Below are positions 24,354 through 33,391 of a stretch of 64,000 bases of DNA, piece after piece. This DNA is from DAHUYF01 sp035509275. Its GTDB lineage: Bacteria > Pseudomonadota > Alphaproteobacteria > ATCC43930 > CGMCC-115725. Each line of letters begins with the position of its first letter. The first letter of the stretch is position 1. The stretch is from contig DATJLU010000020.1 of the NCBI GenBank assembly GCA_035509275.1, positions 9,331 to 73,330 on the forward strand. The letters are read 5' to 3'. The notes under the pieces were generated by a model. The model had not been told where the DNA came from and ran no database searches. It saw nothing but the letters and a program-made list of their open reading frames with translations. The translations under genes were made by a program, and so were the position numbers.

Positions 24354-25705
24354 GCCTGCTGCCGCTGTCGGAAATCCTGGGTGACGCGCGGCCCGGAGCG
24401 CACATCGTCGCCCTGCGCGACGGCGCGGCGATCAGCTTGGCGCGGCTGCGCGGCGAGACCGCACACAATGCCCAGCGCCTGGGCGCGCTGGGCCTTCGCC
24501 GCGCCCTCCTGCTCTGCGAAGACGGCTACAGTTTCATCGTCGGATTTCTATCGCTGCTGCGGATCGGCGCCGACATCGTATTGCCGCCGAACCTCCAGAG
24601 CGGCACCATTGCGGCGCTTGCCGACCGTTTCGACGCGCTCGTAACCGACCGGGATCCGGCCGATGGCGGGGCGCGCGCGCTCGCGATCGAGCCGGCTGAG
24701 CCGAGCGCGCGTCCACTGAGCCTCGACCCCTCGCGCAGCCGCATCGATTTCTTCACCTCCGGCTCTACCGGCGCCGTGAAGCGGATCGAGAAGAGCGCGG
24801 CGCTGCTGGAGCGCGAGGCGGCGATGTTGGAGTGCGCCTGGGGCGAGCGGCTCGGCGACGCCGTCATCTTCGGCACCGTGTCGCACCAGCACATCTTCGG
24901 TCTCGCCTTTCGCGTCATCTGGCCGTTGCTGGCCGGGCGGCGCTTCGACGGCACTGTCTATTTCGCCTGGGAGACCTTGCTGGCAGCGCTCTCCGGCGGC
25001 GCCGGGATCGTCTCGAGCCCGGCCCATCTCACGCGTCTCGGCGGCTTGTCACCGCTGACCGAAGCACTGCGCCCGCGCCTCGTCTTCACCGCCGGTGCGC
25101 CGCTTCCCGCAGCGGCAGCGGTGGAGTGCGCGGCCATCTTCGGCCGGCCGCCCATCGAGATCTTCGGCAGCACCGAGACCGGCGCCTTTGCCTGGCGCAG
25201 CGGGTCCGAGCCATCGCCGTGGCGGCCGCTGCCGGGTGTCGACGTGTCGTGCAGCGACGCGGGATTGCTGCGGGTTCGCTCGCCGGGCGTTGCCGGCGCG
25301 GTCTGGTGCGAGCTGGCCGACCGGATCGCGCCCACGACGGATGGCGGCTTCCGCTTCGAGGGGCGGGCGGACCGGATCGTGAAGGTCGAAGGCAAGCGCG
25401 TGAGCCTGCAACGGCTCGAGCAGGATCTGCTTGCGCTGCCTTGGGTCGATGGCGCTGCGGTCATGCCGCTCGCCGCCGATCGCCCCATTCTCGGCGCCGT
25501 TGTCGCGCTTTCGCCGTCGGGCGAGGCGGAGCTGGCGCAGCTTGGCAAGTTCCGGTTCGAGCGAGCCCTGCGCCGCGCGCTCGCGGCGACGCAGGAAGCA
25601 GCCGCCCTGCCGCGGCGCTGGCGCTTCGTCGCGCGATTGCCGATCGACGGCATGGGCAAGTGCCGGAGCGCCGATGTCCTGGCCTTGCTGGAAGTGTCGG
25701 CATGA
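24350..25705 (+). CDS. Acyl/aryl-activating adenylate-forming enzyme (ApeH-like)
   Basis: The 451-residue AMP-binding enzyme is shorter than typical acyl-CoA ligases (about 520). The phosphate loop reads FFTSGSTGAVKRIEKS (about residue 145), and the adenine-binding motif is IFGSTETGAFAWR (about 275). The hinge Asp/Arg region is FEGRADRIVKVEGKRVS, and the late lysine is in DGMGKCRSADVLALL. In characterised aryl-polyene clusters the homologue loads an aromatic acid starter such as 4-hydroxybenzoate onto an ACP. The shortened N terminus is typical for that role. The aromatic pocket cannot be read by eye, so the substrate is inferred from context. Confidence 0.88.
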   Translation: MSLLPLSEILGDARPGAHIVALRDGAAISLARLRGETAHNAQRLGALGLRRALLLCEDGYSFIVGFLSLLRIGADIVLPPNLQSGTIAALADRFDALVTDRDPADGGARALAIEPAEPSARPLSLDPSRSRIDFFTSGSTGAVKRIEKSAALLEREAAMLECAWGERLGDAVIFGTVSHQHIFGLAFRVIWPLLAGRRFDGTVYFAWETLLAALSGGAGIVSSPAHLTRLGGLSPLTEALRPRLVFTAGAPLPAAAAVECAAIFGRPPIEIFGSTETGAFAWRSGSEPSPWRPLPGVDVSCSDAGLLRVRSPGVAGAVWCELADRIAPTTDGGFRFEGRADRIVKVEGKRVSLQRLEQDLLALPWVDGAAVMPLAADRPILGAVVALSPSGEAELAQLGKFRFERALRRALAATQEAAALPRRWRFVARLPIDGMGKCRSADVLALLEVSA

Positions 25706-26064
25706 CCAACGCCTCGACGACAGAGGCGGGAACCGACCCCATGATCCGCGCGGTGCGGCGGTCGGGATCTGTCACCGAGCTCATCTTGCGGGCGCCGGAC
25801 TCGCTGCTTTACTTCGACGGGCATTTCCCGCGCTTTCCGATTCTGCCGGGGGTGGTGCAGGTGGATTGGGCGATCCGGCTCGGCCGGCGCCACCTGGCGC
25901 TCGACGCATCACCGGCGCGCACCGTTCAGGTCAAGTTTCGCAAGCCGATCCACCCCAATGCCGAGCTGACCCTGGCGCTGTCGCTCGCCCATGACGGGCG
26001 CCGCCTTGCCTTCGAATATCGCGACGCGCAAGGGATCTATTCATCCGGGCAGATCGGATTTTGA
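25702..26064 (+). CDS. Hotdog-fold hydroxyacyl-ACP dehydratase-like protein (ApeI-like)
   Basis: The 120-residue single-hotdog protein begins at an ATG overlapping the previous stop. The frame is open far upstream, but that part is antiparallel to the ligase gene. The motif LLYFDGHFPRFPILPGVVQVDWAI is the FabA/FabZ-type active-site loop with its histidine. KFRKPIHPNAELTL forms the second strand pair. Family members dehydrate 3-hydroxyacyl-ACP. In aryl-polyene systems this protein works with a second, longer dehydratase (here at 32935) as a hetero-oligomer. The order next to the ligase matches known clusters. Confidence 0.85.
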   Translation: MTNASTTEAGTDPMIRAVRRSGSVTELILRAPDSLLYFDGHFPRFPILPGVVQVDWAIRLGRRHLALDASPARTVQVKFRKPIHPNAELTLALSLAHDGRRLAFEYRDAQGIYSSGQIGF

Positions 26065-27752
26065 ACCGCGTGTCCTTCCAGCCCGGCGCCATCATTCCGA
26101 GCCGCAATCATCACGCCGCGCTTCCCGGCATCGTCGCCCGTCTGCACCAGCTGGGATTGGCGGTCATCATCATCGACGACGGCAGCGACGAGCCGACGCG
26201 CAGCGCGCTGGCCGCGCTCGCCCAGGCCGAGCGCGGTGTCAGCGTGCATCGGCTGGAGGTTAATCAGGGCAAGGGCGTTGCCGTCATCGCCGGCTTCGAG
26301 CTCGCCATCGCCGCGGGTTGGACGCACGCCGTGCAAATCGACGCTGATGGCCAGCACGACCTCGCGGCGCTGCCGGCGCTGCTGGCGGCCGGCGGCGCTC
26401 ATCCCGAGGCGATCATCCTCGGCGCTCCGATCTATGATCGCAGCATGCCGCTGGGCCGCCGCATCGGCCGCTGGATCACCCATTTCTGGGTGTGCGTCGA
26501 GACGCTGAGGCCGCGCCCCCTCGACAGTATGTGCGGCTTTCGCCTCTATCCGCTGGCGCCGACGCTCGCGGTGCTGCGGCAAGAGCGCGTCGGTCGGCGG
26601 ATGGATTTCGATCCGGAAATCCTGGTTCGCCTGCTCTGGCGCGGCGTGCCGCCGGTGTTGGTTCCCGTGCGGGTCAGATATCCCGAGGGCAACACCTCGA
26701 ATTTCCGCATGCTGCGCGACAACTGGGCCATCACTCGGATGCATACCCGCCTCGTGCTGACCATGCTGACGCGGTTGCCGTCGATCCTGCGCCGGCGCCG
26801 CGCGACGATCGGAGCGCCGGCGCACTGGGCGAGGCTCAATGAGCGCGGCGCCGAGTGGGGATTGCGGCTTCTCGCGGCGGCCTATCGCCTGCTCGGCTGG
26901 CATGGCTGCATGGTGTTGCTGTTTCCGGTCGCGCTCTATTTTCACCTGACCGGCACCGAGCAGCGCCGCGCGTCGCGCGACTTCCTGCGCCGCGCCTTTG
27001 CCGCGCAAGGCGAGCCGCGCGAGCCTGGTCCGCTCGATACGGTCCGGCACTCCGTCGGCTTCGCCCGCAAGACGCTCGAGACCTTCGCCGCCTGGATCGG
27101 GTCCGATGACCGGGCGCCGGTCGAGATCGTGGATCCGAGGGAGATGGATCGGGCGTCGGAAGGCGAGCGCGGACTCGTGCTCATCGTGTCGCATCTCGGC
27201 AATGCCGAGCTCAGCCGCACGACGCTCGACGACGCGCGCCGCGCGCGTCTCACGATTCTCGTGCATACGCGGCATGCCGAGAACTATGCGCGGCTGCTGC
27301 AGCGCTTCCGGCCGGCGGCGGCGTTCAATACGCTTCAGGTGACTGAAGTGGATCCGGCGACGATCATCGCTTTGCAGGAGAGGGTCGAGCGCGGCGGCTG
27401 GATCGCCATTGCGGGCGACCGCACGCCGGTCGAGGGCGATCGCCGGACCAGCAGCGCCCGGTTCCTGGGCGAAGCCGCAAGCTTCCCGCAAGGCCCCTAC
27501 CTGCTTGCGCATCTTCTCGATTGCCCGGTCTATCTCCTGTTCTGCCTGAACGAGGGGGGACGCTACCGGCTCTACTTCGAGCGCTTCGCCGAGCGCATCG
27601 AATTGCCGCGCCGCGGCCGCGAGCGAGCATTGCAGGAATGGGCGGCGCGCTATGCGGGGCGGCTCGAGGCCTACTGCCTCAGGGATCCCTTCCAATGGTA
27701 TAACTTCTTCGATTTCTGGGCGCCGGCGCCGGACAAAGCAGGCTCGCGATGA
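26061..27752 (+). CDS. Glycosyltransferase-2 / lipid acyltransferase fusion (ApeJ-like)
   Basis: The 563-residue two-domain enzyme starts at a TTG overlapping the previous TGA. A GTG at 26070 is an alternative. Residues about 1-230 are a family-2 glycosyltransferase (VIIIDDGSDEPT, then the metal-binding QIDADGQHD near residue 95). Residues about 255-560 resemble the LpxL/HtrB acyltransferases, with membrane segment LHGCMVLLFPVALYFHL and the catalytic HX4E in SHLGNAEL near residue 380. The fusion suggests that one protein adds a sugar and an acyl group when the polyene is joined to its lipid anchor. This fused form is a hallmark of aryl-polyene clusters. Confidence 0.9.
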   Translation: MNRVSFQPGAIIPSRNHHAALPGIVARLHQLGLAVIIIDDGSDEPTRSALAALAQAERGVSVHRLEVNQGKGVAVIAGFELAIAAGWTHAVQIDADGQHDLAALPALLAAGGAHPEAIILGAPIYDRSMPLGRRIGRWITHFWVCVETLRPRPLDSMCGFRLYPLAPTLAVLRQERVGRRMDFDPEILVRLLWRGVPPVLVPVRVRYPEGNTSNFRMLRDNWAITRMHTRLVLTMLTRLPSILRRRRATIGAPAHWARLNERGAEWGLRLLAAAYRLLGWHGCMVLLFPVALYFHLTGTEQRRASRDFLRRAFAAQGEPREPGPLDTVRHSVGFARKTLETFAAWIGSDDRAPVEIVDPREMDRASEGERGLVLIVSHLGNAELSRTTLDDARRARLTILVHTRHAENYARLLQRFRPAAAFNTLQVTEVDPATIIALQERVERGGWIAIAGDRTPVEGDRRTSSARFLGEAASFPQGPYLLAHLLDCPVYLLFCLNEGGRYRLYFERFAERIELPRRGRERALQEWAARYAGRLEAYCLRDPFQWYNFFDFWAPAPDKAGSR

Positions 27753-28156
27753 TTTCCGCGGAAGTGACGGTCAAACCGCAATTCTACGATCTCGACCCGA
27801 TGCAGGTGGTCTGGCACGGCAATTACGTGCGCTTCCTCGAGCAGGCGCGCTGCGCGCTCCTCGACAAGATCGCCTTCAATTACGAAGAGATGTCGCGGAC
27901 GGGCTACATCTGGCCCGTCGTCGACATGCGCATCAAGTATGTGCGGCCGCTTCGCTTTGGTCAGGAGGTCAAAGTCATCGCCACCATGCTCGAATACGAG
28001 AACCGCCTCAAGATCGGCTATCGGCTGATCGACCTGACGAGCGGCGAGACCCTGACCAAGGCGCACACCATCCAGGTCGCGGTCGAGGTCGCCACCAACG
28101 AGCTTTGCTTTGAATCTCCGGCGGTGCTGCGCGAGAAGGTGCAGCGGCTGCGATGA
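27749..28156 (+). CDS. Hotdog thioesterase, 4-hydroxybenzoyl-CoA thioesterase type (ApeK-like)
   Basis: The 135-residue hotdog protein has the signature QFYDLDPMQVVWHGNYVRFLEQAR at residues 10-33. The aspartate D17 is at the catalytic place of the YbgC/4HBT family, and HGNYVRFLE lies in the long helix. Such enzymes hydrolyse acyl-CoA or acyl-ACP thioesters. In this cluster it probably releases or edits chains from the carrier protein. The start overlaps the glycosyltransferase fusion stop, and the stop overlaps the LolA-like gene, both by four bases. Confidence 0.88.
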   Translation: MISAEVTVKPQFYDLDPMQVVWHGNYVRFLEQARCALLDKIAFNYEEMSRTGYIWPVVDMRIKYVRPLRFGQEVKVIATMLEYENRLKIGYRLIDLTSGETLTKAHTIQVAVEVATNELCFESPAVLREKVQRLR

Positions 28157-28773
28157 TGCGCCCTCTCCGGTTTGCGCTGCTCCTGGTGATGGCCGCGGCC
28201 CCGCTCGCTTTCGGCCGCCCGCTCGAACAGCCGCCGCTGCACCCGGGCGAATCGCTGTCCGGGCGCTTCGTTCAGGAGCGACACCTCGCCGGGCTGTCGG
28301 CGCCGCTCGTCAGCCAAGGGCGCTTTCTCCTCGCCGCCGGCAAGGGGTTGGTGTGGCATACTGAGAAGCCCTTCGACACGACGATCGTCATCACCCCCGC
28401 CGGTTTGTTGCAGCTGGTGGACGGCCGCGAAGTGCAGCGCCTGCCGGCGGCGCGCGCGCCTTTCCTGGCGCGGCTCTACACCATGCTCGGCGGCGCGCTC
28501 GGCGGCGACTGGAGCGCCATGGCGCAAGATTTCTCGGTCGAGCGCCGTTCGGGCGAAGCCGGCTGGACGATCTTGTTGAAGCCGCTCGCCGGCGATGATC
28601 CCGCCGCCGCACCGCTCCAGTCGATCGCCGTCACCGGCCGCGCCTTCGTCGATTCGGTGGAGATCCGCCGCCCAAACGGCGATTGGGACCATCTCCGCTT
28701 TTCCGACGAGGTCCGGTCCTCGGCGCCGCTGGCCGGTGCCGATGCACGGCTTCTGGAGACGGATGCGCCGTGA
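28153..28773 (+). CDS. LolA-like outer-membrane carrier protein (ApeL-like)
   Basis: The 206-residue product carries a signal peptide (hydrophobic residues about 7-20, cleavage near FGRP). The mature part shows the LolA/LppM-type beta-barrel pattern: SLSGRFVQERHLAGLSAPLVSQGRFLLAAGKGLVWHTEKPF is the usual first sheet, and later strands end near LRFSDEV. LolA proteins ferry lipophilic cargo across the periplasm. Next to an MMPL exporter, this one probably carries the polyene lipid to the outer membrane. No cysteine follows the signal, so it is periplasmic rather than a lipoprotein. The MMPL gene starts within its stop. Confidence 0.85.
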   Translation: MMRPLRFALLLVMAAAPLAFGRPLEQPPLHPGESLSGRFVQERHLAGLSAPLVSQGRFLLAAGKGLVWHTEKPFDTTIVITPAGLLQLVDGREVQRLPAARAPFLARLYTMLGGALGGDWSAMAQDFSVERRSGEAGWTILLKPLAGDDPAAAPLQSIAVTGRAFVDSVEIRRPNGDWDHLRFSDEVRSSAPLAGADARLLETDAP

Positions 28774-31112
28774 AGCGCGCGGCCTTGCTGTGGCTGGTAT
28801 TGGTGCTCGCGGCTTCCGCCTACCTGCTGATCCGGCTTCTGGGCGGCGTGCAGTTTCAGACAGATTTCACCGCGCTGCTGCCCCAGGAGGAGCGCGATCC
28901 CGGCGTGCAGCAGGCAAAGGACCACGTGGCGCAGATCTTGAACCGTCGCATCGTCGTGCTGATCGGGGATAGAGAGCGCGCCACGGCGCGTGCCGCCGGC
29001 GCCGCGCTGGCGGAGGCGTTGCGCCACTCCGGGCTCGCGGCGTCGGTCACCTACACGACGAACGGTGACGGGTTGCGCAAGCTGGGCGAGATCTTCTTTC
29101 CCTATCGCTTTGGCTTGCTGACCGCCGGCGATCGCGCTCTGTTGCAGCAGGGCCGAGGAGAGGAGATCGTCGCGCGGGCGCTGGCGAGCGTCTACGGTCC
29201 GATCGGCATCGCCGACGCCAATCTGCTGCGGCGTGATCCGTTCCTGCTGCTGCCGACCTATCTGTCCGATCTGCCGCGGCCGCTGCCACGGCTCACGCTC
29301 GACGACGGCATTCTGTCGACCCAGGACGGGCAAGAGCATTACGTGCTCATCACCGCCGAAGTCGCCGGCGATCCCTTCGCTCTTGCCCTCGCCGAGCGGT
29401 TCGTCGCGCGCTTCGATCAAGCGGAGCAGCGGCTGCGCGCCGCCACGCCCGATCTCCGGGTGCTGCGCCTCGGCGCCGTCTTCTATGCCGAGGCCGGCGC
29501 CGCGGCAGCGACCCGGGAGACCTCCGCCATCAGCATCGTCTCGCTGCTGGGCACGGTTCTCTTGGTGCTCGCCGTGTTCCGCGCCTTGCGTCCGCTCGGG
29601 CTGACGCTGCTTGCGATCGGCACCGGGGTGATTTGCGCGTTTGCGGTCAGCTTGTGGCTCTTCGGCACGTTGCATGTGGCGGCGCTGCTCTTCGGCGTCA
29701 GCCTCATCGGCATCGCCCTCGATTACTGCCTGCAATACCTCACGGCGCGCTTTAATTCGGAGGACGGCACACCTGCGCAGCGGCTGCGCCGCGTGCTGCC
29801 GGGCATTGTTCTCGGCATCACCACCACCCTCATCGGCTATCTCACGCTGCTGCTGGCGCCGTTTCCCGGACTGCGTCAGGTCGCGGTGTTTTCCGCCGTC
29901 GGCCTCGTCGCGTCCTTCGCCACGGTGCTGCTGTGGCTGCCGGCGCTCGATCAAGCCGCGCCCTTGGCCCATGGCGAGGGGCTGCTGCGCGCCGCCGGCT
30001 GGCTCTGGGAGCTCTGGGAAGAGCCGCGCCGTCGCTATCGCTGGCCGCGCCAGGTGCTGTGCGCGATGCTGGCGGTCGCGGCGCTGCTCGGCGCGTGGCG
30101 GCTGCGGGCCGAGGACGACATCCGCCGCTACGAGGCGTTGTCACCGCCGCTGAAGCAACAAGAGGCGGAGCTGCGGCGGCTCACCGGAATCAATGGCGGC
30201 ACGGAGTTTCTGCTGGTGCGCGCCGCCGATGAGGAGAGCGCGCTCAAGACCGAGGAAAGCCTGCTCGATCGGCTGCAGCGGGGGAAGGCGGAAGGCGTCC
30301 TTTCCGGCTTTCAGGCGATCGCGCAGGTCATTCCTTCCGCCGCGCGGCAGCGCGACAACCGCGCGCTCGTTCGTGATCGGCTCATAGCGCCGTTTCTCAC
30401 GTCCTATGACAAGCGGCTTGGCCTTTCCGCCAGCGCAGCGCCCGATTTCGGCGATCCCGGGCCGCTGACGCTCGCGGCGATTCCGGCGGGCTCGCCGCTC
30501 GCTTTGCTGCGCGATCTCGACCTCGGCACAGGAAGCGGCGGCACGATGCATGTCGTGCTGCTCTATGGCGTCGCCCGGCTGGGCGCGCTGCGGCAGCTCG
30601 CCGAAGCGGTGCCGGGCGTGCGGCTGGTCGATCCCGTCGGCGATCTCACGCAGCTCCTCGGCCAGTACCGGCGGCGCGCCGTGCTGGTGCTCGCGCTCTC
30701 GGCGCTGTTGATGCTGCCCGTGGTCGGTTGGCGCTACGGGCTGCGCGGTGGAATGCGGGTCGCGCTGCCGCCTGCCATCGCCGTGCTGGCGACGCCGCCC
30801 CTGGTAGCGCTGGCCGGCGTACCCTTCACCTTCTTCAATGCGATGGCGCTGGTCCTCGTTCTCTCCGTCGGGTTCGACTACGCCGTGTTCTGCCGCGAGA
30901 CCGATGCCGCCCATCGTCCGGCGACCATGCTCGGCGTCTGGCTTGCCATGGCGACGACCTTGCTGTCGTTCGGCCTGCTCGGCGCCAGCCGGGTTTTCGC
31001 CGTGCATGCCTTTGGCATCACGCTGCTGGTCGGCACCTTGCTCGCTTTTGTCGCCGCCCCTGTGGCTGGCACCTCGACCACGAATCGGAGTAGATTGTCC
31101 AAAGGGGGTTAG
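28770..31112 (+). CDS. MMPL/RND-superfamily exporter (ApeM-like)
   Basis: The 780-residue protein starts at a GTG overlapping the preceding TGA. The upstream in-frame ATG would lie inside the LolA gene. The protein has a first helix (residues 4-22), a periplasmic domain opening with VQFQTDFTALLP, five or six helices at about 255-420, a second periplasmic domain, and a last helical block at about 630-775. TM4-like LFGVSLIGIALDYCLQYL and the equivalent late LVLVLSVGFDYAVFC carry buried aspartates that probably relay protons. The family exports lipids and polyenes. Together with the LolA-like protein it forms the transport arm of the cluster. Confidence 0.9.
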   Translation: MKRAALLWLVLVLAASAYLLIRLLGGVQFQTDFTALLPQEERDPGVQQAKDHVAQILNRRIVVLIGDRERATARAAGAALAEALRHSGLAASVTYTTNGDGLRKLGEIFFPYRFGLLTAGDRALLQQGRGEEIVARALASVYGPIGIADANLLRRDPFLLLPTYLSDLPRPLPRLTLDDGILSTQDGQEHYVLITAEVAGDPFALALAERFVARFDQAEQRLRAATPDLRVLRLGAVFYAEAGAAAATRETSAISIVSLLGTVLLVLAVFRALRPLGLTLLAIGTGVICAFAVSLWLFGTLHVAALLFGVSLIGIALDYCLQYLTARFNSEDGTPAQRLRRVLPGIVLGITTTLIGYLTLLLAPFPGLRQVAVFSAVGLVASFATVLLWLPALDQAAPLAHGEGLLRAAGWLWELWEEPRRRYRWPRQVLCAMLAVAALLGAWRLRAEDDIRRYEALSPPLKQQEAELRRLTGINGGTEFLLVRAADEESALKTEESLLDRLQRGKAEGVLSGFQAIAQVIPSAARQRDNRALVRDRLIAPFLTSYDKRLGLSASAAPDFGDPGPLTLAAIPAGSPLALLRDLDLGTGSGGTMHVVLLYGVARLGALRQLAEAVPGVRLVDPVGDLTQLLGQYRRRAVLVLALSALLMLPVVGWRYGLRGGMRVALPPAIAVLATPPLVALAGVPFTFFNAMALVLVLSVGFDYAVFCRETDAAHRPATMLGVWLAMATTLLSFGLLGASRVFAVHAFGITLLVGTLLAFVAAPVAGTSTTNRSRLSKGG

Positions 31113-31750
31113 TGAATTCGACGATGGTTTTCGCACCTTGGCGCGGTCGGATCGGCCGGGAAGCGCGGCCTTCGAATATTCTTCTGACGCTAGTCGCCAT
31201 GACATGGTTTGCACTTTTCGGGTGTTCCTCCGCGCCGCCGCCGGAGCGCGAGGCGCAGATCGCCCCCGATCTCCGATTCCGCATCCCGAGCCCCGGCGAG
31301 CTCGGCTACAGCATCAGCGCCGAGCAGCTGGTGACCGCGCACTATCGCGGCGACGTCCAGACCTTTGAAGCGCACCTTTCCGTGTCGCCGCAGCGCCTGG
31401 TCCTGATCGGCTTCGATCCCTTTGGCCGCCGCGCCTTCACCTTGACCTCGGGCAACGGTAGCACGAGCTTCGACGCGGCACCGGGACTCCCGAAAGGCCT
31501 CGAACCCGGCAACATTCTCGCCGATGTCGCCATCGTCTATTGGCCGGACGCGGCGGTGGAACGGGGTCTGCCCTCCTCCGCCGAGCTGCGGAGCCGCGAC
31601 GATCACCGGACCATCCTGGTGGACGGGCACGAGGTGATCCGCGTCGACTACGACACGCCGCCCGCGCGCGGCTGGCCGCGCATCGCGCATTATCGAAACG
31701 AAGCCTTTGGCTATGCGCTCGATCTGCGCTCGACGGTGACCCCGCCATGA
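31112..31750 (+). CDS. DUF3261-type lipoprotein of the aryl-polyene cluster
   Basis: The 212-residue protein starts at a GTG that shares one base with the previous stop. A hydrophobic segment near residues 21-38 ends in a lipobox (WFALFGC), followed by SSAPPP. The mature part has a beta-rich pattern (YSISAEQLVTAHYRGDVQTFEAHLSVSPQRLVLIGFDPFGRRAFTL) reminiscent of lipoprotein-binding LolB-like sheets. Proteins annotated DUF3261 occur at this place in aryl-polyene clusters. A LolB-like acceptor at the outer membrane is a reasonable guess but is not shown. The stop overlaps the next ketosynthase start. Confidence 0.78.
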   Translation: MNSTMVFAPWRGRIGREARPSNILLTLVAMTWFALFGCSSAPPPEREAQIAPDLRFRIPSPGELGYSISAEQLVTAHYRGDVQTFEAHLSVSPQRLVLIGFDPFGRRAFTLTSGNGSTSFDAAPGLPKGLEPGNILADVAIVYWPDAAVERGLPSSAELRSRDDHRTILVDGHEVIRVDYDTPPARGWPRIAHYRNEAFGYALDLRSTVTPP

Positions 31751-32934
31751 TCGCTTATCTGACCGCGCTGGGGATCGTTTCGCCGCTCGGCATCGGCAAG
31801 GAGGAGGTGGCGCGCAATCTCTTCGCCGGCTCGCGTGCCGGCCTTATCCGGCGTCACGGCTTCGTGCCCGCGTGCGAGGTCCGCGTCGGCGCCGTCAGCG
31901 GAGCGCTGCCCGAGATGCCGCCGCGGCTTGCGCATTTCGATTGCCGCAACAACCGCCTCGCCCTCGCCGCCATCGAGGAGATTCGCCCGGCGATCGCCGA
32001 TGCGCTGCGCCGCTATGGGGCGGGGCGCGTCGCGGTCGTCATGGGCACCAGCACCTCCGGCCTCGCCGAAGGCGAAGCGGCGCTGGCGGCGTGGCGCCGC
32101 GACGGCGCCTGGCCGGCAAGCTACCGATACAGCCAGCAGGAGCTCGGCAATCTCGGCGCCTGCGTTGCCGACTATCTCGGGATTTTCGGACCCGCCTACA
32201 CCGTCTCGACCGCGTGCTCGTCGAGCGCGAAGGTGTTTGCGTCGGCGCAGCGCCTGCTGCAGCTCGGGCTTTGCGATGCCGCGCTGGTCGGCGGCGCCGA
32301 TGCGCTGTGCGGGCTGACCCTGAACGGCTTTCACGCGCTGGAAGCGATCGCCGCGGATTATTGCAACCCCTTCAGCCGCAATCGCGACGGGATCAATGTC
32401 GGCGAGGGCGCCGCGATCTTTCTGATGTCGCGCGAGCCCGCTGCGGTGGCGCTGCTCGGCGTCGGCGAGAGCTCGGATGCCTATCATGTCAGTGCCCCCG
32501 ATCCTTCCGGCGCCGGCGCGCTGCGCGCGATGCAATTCGCCCTCGCAGCGGCGGAGCTGCCGCCCGAGGCGATCGATTATGTCAACCTCCATGGCACGGC
32601 GACGCCGCTCAACGATGCGATGGAAGGAAAGGCGGTGGCCGCTCTCTTCGGCGAGAGGACCCCGTGCAGCGCGACCAAGGCGCTGACCGGCCATATGCTC
32701 GGCGCGGCCGGCGCCGCCGAGGCGGCTTTCCTGTGGCTGTCGCTCGACCCCGGCTTTTCCGCCGGCGCCCTGCCGCCGCATGTCTGGGACGGCGCCGCCG
32801 ATCCGGAGATTCCGGCGCTCAACTTCACTGATGCCGGGACGCGCGCACGGATCGGCGAGCGCAGCGCCATGTTGAGCAACTCTTTCGCCTTCGGCGGCAG
32901 CAATGTCGCCGTCGTGCTCGGCCGGGGGTGGTAG
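31747..32934 (+). CDS. Beta-ketoacyl-ACP synthase (ApeO-like)
   Basis: The 395-residue ketosynthase has the complete active site: Cys157 in VSTACSSS, a histidine in YVNLHGTATPLND (about residue 285), and Lys/His in ATKALTGHMLGAAGA (about 315-322). It should be a working condensing enzyme for polyene elongation. The ATG at 31747 overlaps the lipoprotein stop, so the longer open frame upstream is ignored. The gene ends immediately before the dehydratase, with zero bases between. It is one of two intact ketosynthases in the cluster, the other being at 34114. Confidence 0.92.
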   Translation: MIAYLTALGIVSPLGIGKEEVARNLFAGSRAGLIRRHGFVPACEVRVGAVSGALPEMPPRLAHFDCRNNRLALAAIEEIRPAIADALRRYGAGRVAVVMGTSTSGLAEGEAALAAWRRDGAWPASYRYSQQELGNLGACVADYLGIFGPAYTVSTACSSSAKVFASAQRLLQLGLCDAALVGGADALCGLTLNGFHALEAIAADYCNPFSRNRDGINVGEGAAIFLMSREPAAVALLGVGESSDAYHVSAPDPSGAGALRAMQFALAAAELPPEAIDYVNLHGTATPLNDAMEGKAVAALFGERTPCSATKALTGHMLGAAGAAEAAFLWLSLDPGFSAGALPPHVWDGAADPEIPALNFTDAGTRARIGERSAMLSNSFAFGGSNVAVVLGRGW

Positions 32935-33390
32935 ATGCGGACCTGCCAACATCCGATCGCGGCGCTGCTGCCGCACGCTCCGCCGATGATCCTGCTCGAC
33001 GAGCTGCTTCGCTATGACGAGAGCGCGGCCGTGGCGGCAACGACGATTCGCCCGGCCAGCATCTTCCGCGAGGCGGAAGGCGTTCCCGCTCATATCGGTC
33101 TTGAATACATGGCGCAGGCCTGCGGCGCTCATGCCGGCGCGCTGGCGCTGGAGCGGGGCGCGGAGGTCAAGCTCGGGCTGCTGCTCGGCACGCGCCAATA
33201 CCGCGCGCATGTGCCGTATTTCCGTCTCGGCGAACGGCTCGTCATCGCCGTGACAGCGGTCTACCGCGATGCCGAGATCGGCGCCTTCGACTGCCGCATC
33301 GAGATTGCCGGCGCGTGCGCGGCCGAAGCGCAGCTCACCGTCTATCAACCGGAGCGGCCCCTGTCAGCGGCGCAGGAAGAGGCTTGCTGA
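32935..33390 (+). CDS. FabA/FabZ-like 3-hydroxyacyl-ACP dehydratase (ApeP-like)
   Basis: The 151-residue hotdog protein begins with CQHPIAALLPHAPPMILLDEL, a variant of the FabZ-type LPHRxPxLLVD opening with its catalytic histidine at about residue 14. HIGLEYMAQACGAHAGA near residues 51-67 gives the active-site helix with the acidic residue. It should remove water after ketoreduction to create the trans double bonds of the polyene. It may pair with the short hotdog protein at 25702. It abuts the ketosynthase without a gap and is followed by the ketoreductase after one base. Confidence 0.88.
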   Translation: MRTCQHPIAALLPHAPPMILLDELLRYDESAAVAATTIRPASIFREAEGVPAHIGLEYMAQACGAHAGALALERGAEVKLGLLLGTRQYRAHVPYFRLGERLVIAVTAVYRDAEIGAFDCRIEIAGACAAEAQLTVYQPERPLSAAQEEAC

Positions 33391-33391
33391 C

